From: Takakia lepidozioides
Taxonomy: Eukaryota; Streptophyta; Takakiopsida; Takakiales; Takakiaceae
Length of the DNA stretch: 60,000 nucleotides
Direction of reading: 5' to 3'
NCBI GenBank assembly: GCA_030704615.1
Contig: CM060733.1
Span: 2,916,001-2,976,000 of the forward strand
The notes under the pieces were generated by a model. That model worked only from the letters and a program-made list of their open reading frames with translations, searched no databases and had not been told where the DNA came from. The position numbers and the translations under genes are program-made. How positions within the stretch are numbered: the stretch's first letter is position 1; each line of letters opens with the position of its first letter. Shown one piece after another: positions 56,365 through 60,000 of this stretch.

Positions 56365-59300
56365 CAGTGTTGGGCGGGTACACAGGTCAGAGCCGGATAT
56401 GTACCACGATATGTCCAGCCCTAACCGCCAGGCCCATCCCTACGTCTTACCCGGCCTAAGACTTGCCTAGGTGGGTTTGGCTCTCCCTGGGGCCGCCCCA
56501 AGACCTGTATAGGCGGGTTATTGCTCTAGGAGGCCCGCCAAAAGCCCTGCGTAGGCGGGGTAGAGCAGCCTTCCATGTACCCGACCCACCGTTTAAGGGA
56601 GGAAACGGACAAAAATGGCCGGGTACGCTTCTCACTTCCATGCATGGGGCGTCGGGGCCCGGTGGACCAGTTCCGTGTCGGTATCCGCCCGAGTACCGCG
56701 AATAGATTGCAGCATGTACTTGCCTGCCACGTCGTGCTAAAGTAACCCGTACCTCCAGTACCCTCTACCACGTCATACTAAAGTCCAAAACTATTACTCG
56801 GCCGCCGAGCTCCACATGACATTGGGAATGCTCGAGTGAACCCAGCCATTTTTTCTTAGCACCCGGCAAACTCCTTTTTCTGGGGGCGGGCTCCTCCCAC
56901 ATGGAAGGACGCTCTTAGAGATGTGGGAGGGGCGGCCCGGGCTTGTGGAGTGTGGAGAACTAGGGCATGTGAAGAGGTGGGCCCAGGTTGGTGACTACTA
57001 GTGATAGTTAATGAAATAGGGGGGGAGATCATGACTTAGGTACTTCAGCAATTGATGATTGTCAATGAATGAGGGTGGCCCAAATCTTTTTAGAGAAGTT
57101 GGAGTCATTTAAAAATGTATATATTTTAAATAAAGTTCATGACCTGCCCTTACACGACCGGCGGGCTTCTGTAACAACAAACCCTCCCTGGCATACTTTA
57201 AATCCCCTGGATTGGATGGTTTACCTGTCGTGGTTTTCAAGGCAATCTGGATGGTTTGTGGAGGGGACTTTGTTGCCCTAACGGATGACATACTCCTCAA
57301 AGGTATCATGCCTTCTCAGATCTCTCAGGGGGTGATTACTCTCATTTACAAGAAGGGAGACCGTAAATCAATCTCCAACTATAGGCCTATTACCTTGCTT
57401 AATGTTGTCTACAGGATAGTGGCAAAGGCCCTAGCTACCAGGTTACAACCTTTGCTTGCAGACAAAATGATTTGCCCTTAGCAAACTGGATTTCTCAAAG
57501 ATAGGATGATCTTGGACAATGTCCTCTTGGTTACTGAAGCTCTTCATTCGGCTTTCGAGACCAGCCAGCCGATGGCCCTGCTTATGCTTGACTTTGAAAG
57601 AGCCTTTGACAATATTGATTGGGACTATTTCCTTGCGGTGATTGAGAAAAATGGTATTTGGGGGAACTTCCTATCTTGGATACGTATCCCTCTTCAGTCT
57701 GCATCTAGTAAAATTATCATCAACGGCGCTTTGTCTACTGCGTTTCCTTTGTTTAGATCGGTTCGCCAGGGATGTCCCCTATCCCCCTTTTTATTCCTTT
57801 TGGCCGCGGATGGGCTCAACCACCTGCTCCATTCTAAGCAGGACATAAAGGGTCTTAGTATTCTCCAATCCTTAAATCCCAATGACACCATCAAGTCCTC
57901 TCTTTATGCAGATGACACTGTTCTGCTGGTAGATAATTCTTCCCCTTTGAATGTGGATAGAATGCTCTTTGCTCTGGATACTTTCTGTGAAGCTTCTGGT
58001 CTGGAAGTGAATTGGCCCAAATCTAAAGGGATTCTCTCTAAGATTAAGCACCCTTTCACTGCTGCCCACTGCCGAAGATGGGGGGATGATATAGGCCTCT
58101 CCTGGCTTCAGGATGGTGCAGCCCACGTGCTCCTCGGTCACCTCGTTGGTCATGATCTCGATGATCGTATGAGAGGGGAAATTATAATCACAAATCTTCG
58201 AAGGCACCTTTCTTATTGGAGCTCGGTCCATCTCTCAATAGCTGGAAGGGCTTTTGTGGTAAATCAGGTTCTCTTGGCTTCTTCATGGTTCTCCTCCTCG
58301 GTTTGGTCTCCAGGTCATAATGTAATAAAACATATGAAGGCTCTTGTGCGTAACTTTGTCTGGGGAGCCTCTAACCCCTCTCAGAATAGAAGGGCTCTTG
58401 TCAATTGGCAACAGATCACGCAGAAAAAAAAAAAGGATGGTGGCTTGGGAATAATTGATCTAGGCAACCAAATCTGCGCTCTTCTTGCTAAGTGGATCCC
58501 AAGGATCTTCAAGCACATCTCTACTCCTTGGAGCATCCTGGTCAGACAACACCTCCTTAAGGCTACACCCCATCCACCTTCTGTTTGGCCTCCCTCAGCG
58601 CGTTGGGTTGTTCAAGGAGGAAAATCAAATGCCAAAACTTCTATTGGTTCCAAAGCCTAGCAATCCATTTGGAATTCATGGACCACCATCCGTGGCTCCC
58701 TCAATCAACTTCAGCGCTCTCCCCGGAGGAAGCCTTCAGGCAGCCTCTCTGTGGGAACTCCAACAGGAAATCAGACTCGCTAGCTAAGTGTGTACCTCGC
58801 TGGGCTTTTTGGGAAGCGGCTGGAGTCTTGCATTTTACTCACCTTTGGAGCAACGGTGCCTTGCTGCCCCGTGGAATGGTCACCTCTGACATGAGCTCTA
58901 GAAGAGCTGCTGCTGGTTGGGATACGGTTTTTGCGGATTTTCCCTCCCCATGAATCTCCCTCACATCCCTCCCCAATAATAGAAGGCCAGTCCTCTTGTG
59001 GTGGAGCTACAGCAACTATAACCACAAAAAAGCCTTCTTTGCAGTATCTAGGGAAGGCTCCTGCTTTAAAGGCTGGTTTTTCAAAGCTCACCCCTCTGGT
59101 CTTTTGCATTCCCCTGTTTTCTCGCATTACCAGGAGGATTCCCTATTTGTTATCAGGGCCATCTGCATGAAAAATCACATGGCACCCGTTATTTGCTGAG
59201 GGGTTTACTCTGCAGGAAGGCTTGGCGGGTTCTGGGGTAAGCTTTATGCAGATGTGGATCGAGAAGGAGGACTCAACTTCTCATTGACTTTGACAACACA

Positions 59301-59537
59301 TGGGGCAAGGGGGGCAAAATTTGTTCCAGGATCTCTGATACCAAAATTATCTAGAGGGACACCATCCCATCAGGCTGGCAATTCCCTTAGTGTTCATCGT
59401 ACCCCCCCGCCAGGGAACTCGAGAACCTTCTTGGTAGGGTATTACAAATGTTTACGGGAACACAGAACAGTAGGTTAGGTTAGGTTAGGAGAGACCCGGT
59501 TGATGCCCGGCGAAACCTGGATACCAGACCAACACTG
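56365..59537. mobile_element. Nested element with hAT-type ends, ~3.2 kb, carrying a LINE
   Basis: The left end CAGTGTTGG (56365) is flanked by GTACGCAC; the right end CCAACACTG (to 59537) is flanked by GTACATAC. The two 8-mers agree at six of eight bases, the changes being transitions. Inside are GC-rich repeat sequence (56400-56790) and the LINE fragment. It lies within the larger 49286-59679 element. Confidence 0.4.
57130..59200 (+). pseudogene. LINE reverse transcriptase, 5'-truncated, with in-frame stop
   Basis: The RT begins with ILLKGIMPSQISQGVITLIYKKGDRKSISNYRPITLLN, given here in part, typical of plant L1-like LINEs. A TAG at 57479 interrupts the PxQTGF motif. The main frame (57506-58660) has LLMLDFERAFDNIDWDYF (first Asp), SVRQGCPLSPFLF and LYADDTVLL (YADD catalytic pair). 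The thumb region and a KKKKDGGLGIIDL motif follow. The C-terminal region continues in another frame to ~58950 and fragments to ~59200. No apurinic endonuclease domain is present upstream, consistent with 5' truncation. A short TAGGT/TTAGG run near 59471 may be its tail. Confidence 0.88.
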
Positions 59538-59687
59538 GTACATACCACAATATGGACCAATGTATTTATCGCCCCAGTATTGGCCACCCTACCTACCAGT
59601 CAGGTATGGTCTTACGTACCTGGGTTGATAGGTATCAATATTGATACCCGGGTTGGACCTATATAGAGGTCCAACACTGGTGCCTAC

Positions 59688-60000
59688 GCTTACATGCCTA
59701 TGGAACTCGACACGAGAAGGTTGGATGAATCCAATACGAGACCTGGGGACATGGCCGACGTGCAGCAAAGCGATTGGCGCAAGGGTGTGATGTGTAGAAA
59801 TTTCCAGCTTTCAAACGATTGAATGGAGGGGGGCCACGCAGACTCGCACGAACTGGGGCAGTGTGGGCCAGTGCAGGCATCAAGTCTGACGGTGGGAGCC
59901 GCCCATGGACGGTATCTCGCTCTTCACAGCGTCGGACACTGCCCGAAGCAGGATAAACGCTGCCCCAACAGAACGTTTCGGCAAGTTTAACCTAAAACGT
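59688..60000. other. Unassigned right edge
   Basis: About 300 bp of mixed sequence after the right GTGCCTAC duplication. No gene or repeat recognised. Confidence 0.3.

Larger units (their letters stand above)
49286..59679. mobile_element. Putative ~10.4-kb non-autonomous element with hAT-type ends
   Basis: The left end CAGTGTTGGAC (49286) and the right end GTCCAACACTG (to 59679) are exact inverted repeats, flanked by an identical 8-mer GTGCCTAC (49278-49285; 59680-59687). CAGTG ends with 8-bp duplications are typical of hAT elements. Subterminal parts share GGTATC/GATACC words. No hAT transposase is inside; the content is a satellite, gene fragments and nested insertions. The assignment rests on the ends only. 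Confidence 0.5.

Noticed and set aside
59465-59495. TAGGTTAGGTTAGG as telomeric repeat
   Set aside because: Only about three units, internal, and beside a LINE end; more likely a LINE tail.

Overview
This window looks like nuclear DNA from a streptophyte (green plant lineage) with a large, repeat-choked genome. The evidence is spliceosomal introns, a tropinone-reductase-type SDR gene, and plant-style Ty3/gypsy, MULE/FAR1-like, hAT, CACTA and LINE elements. A charophyte alga, bryophyte or lycophyte would all fit; I cannot name the species. Almost everything is mobile DNA in various stages of decay. The one gene that reads as an intact host gene is the five-exon SDR gene at 19177-23188.

Layout. 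1-1.2 kb: minisatellites. 1.8-4.3 kb (minus): broken SWIM-zinc-finger MULE/FAR1-like gene. 4.36-18.12 kb (minus): Ty3/gypsy retrotransposon with two ~1-kb LTR copies, gag, protease, RT, RNase H, integrase and an extra ORF upstream of gag. 18.1-19.0 kb: MITE-like DNA and promoter repeats. 19.2-23.2 kb (plus): SDR gene. 24.0-27.1 kb: TTAA-flanked MITEs. 27.3-28.4 kb (minus): unrecognised acidic ORFs. 28.5-31.0 kb (plus): MULE transposase gene with introns, SWIM finger at the end.

The central observation is at 31.0-46.4 kb. The last part of the MULE gene is split by a ~15.4-kb insertion flanked by an 8-bp duplication (TCATGAAG at 30988-30995 and 46374-46381), and the gene resumes in a coherent frame at 46382. 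The insertion carries a hAT transposase (minus, 43.1-45.4 kb), a protein-kinase-like gene (plus, 32.0-33.1 kb), a RING-H2 gene (minus, 38.6-41.2 kb), a large internal array of a ~120-bp module in both orientations, and GACGT clusters at both ends. Each of the three genes has a TATAAGG box immediately downstream of an array of ~50-bp near-palindromes built on GCGACCACC/GGTGGTCGC, so they share one promoter design. I interpret this as a cargo-carrying hAT element, now decayed.

A second theme is the heptamer GGGGATC/GATCCCC. It is scattered in both predicted introns of the plus-strand MULE gene and in an intron of an unknown minus-strand gene near 48 kb. It also dominates a GC-rich satellite at 50.4-54.8 kb with a ~280-bp unit. 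Finally, 49.3-59.7 kb appears to be bounded by hAT-type termini (CAGTGTTGG) with an 8-bp duplication GTGCCTAC. Inside it lie the satellite, a coding fragment at 54.9-55.6 kb, and a smaller nested element of the same kind that holds a 5'-truncated LINE. A truncated CACTA end (48738) and a tRNA-derived SINE (41812) are also visible.
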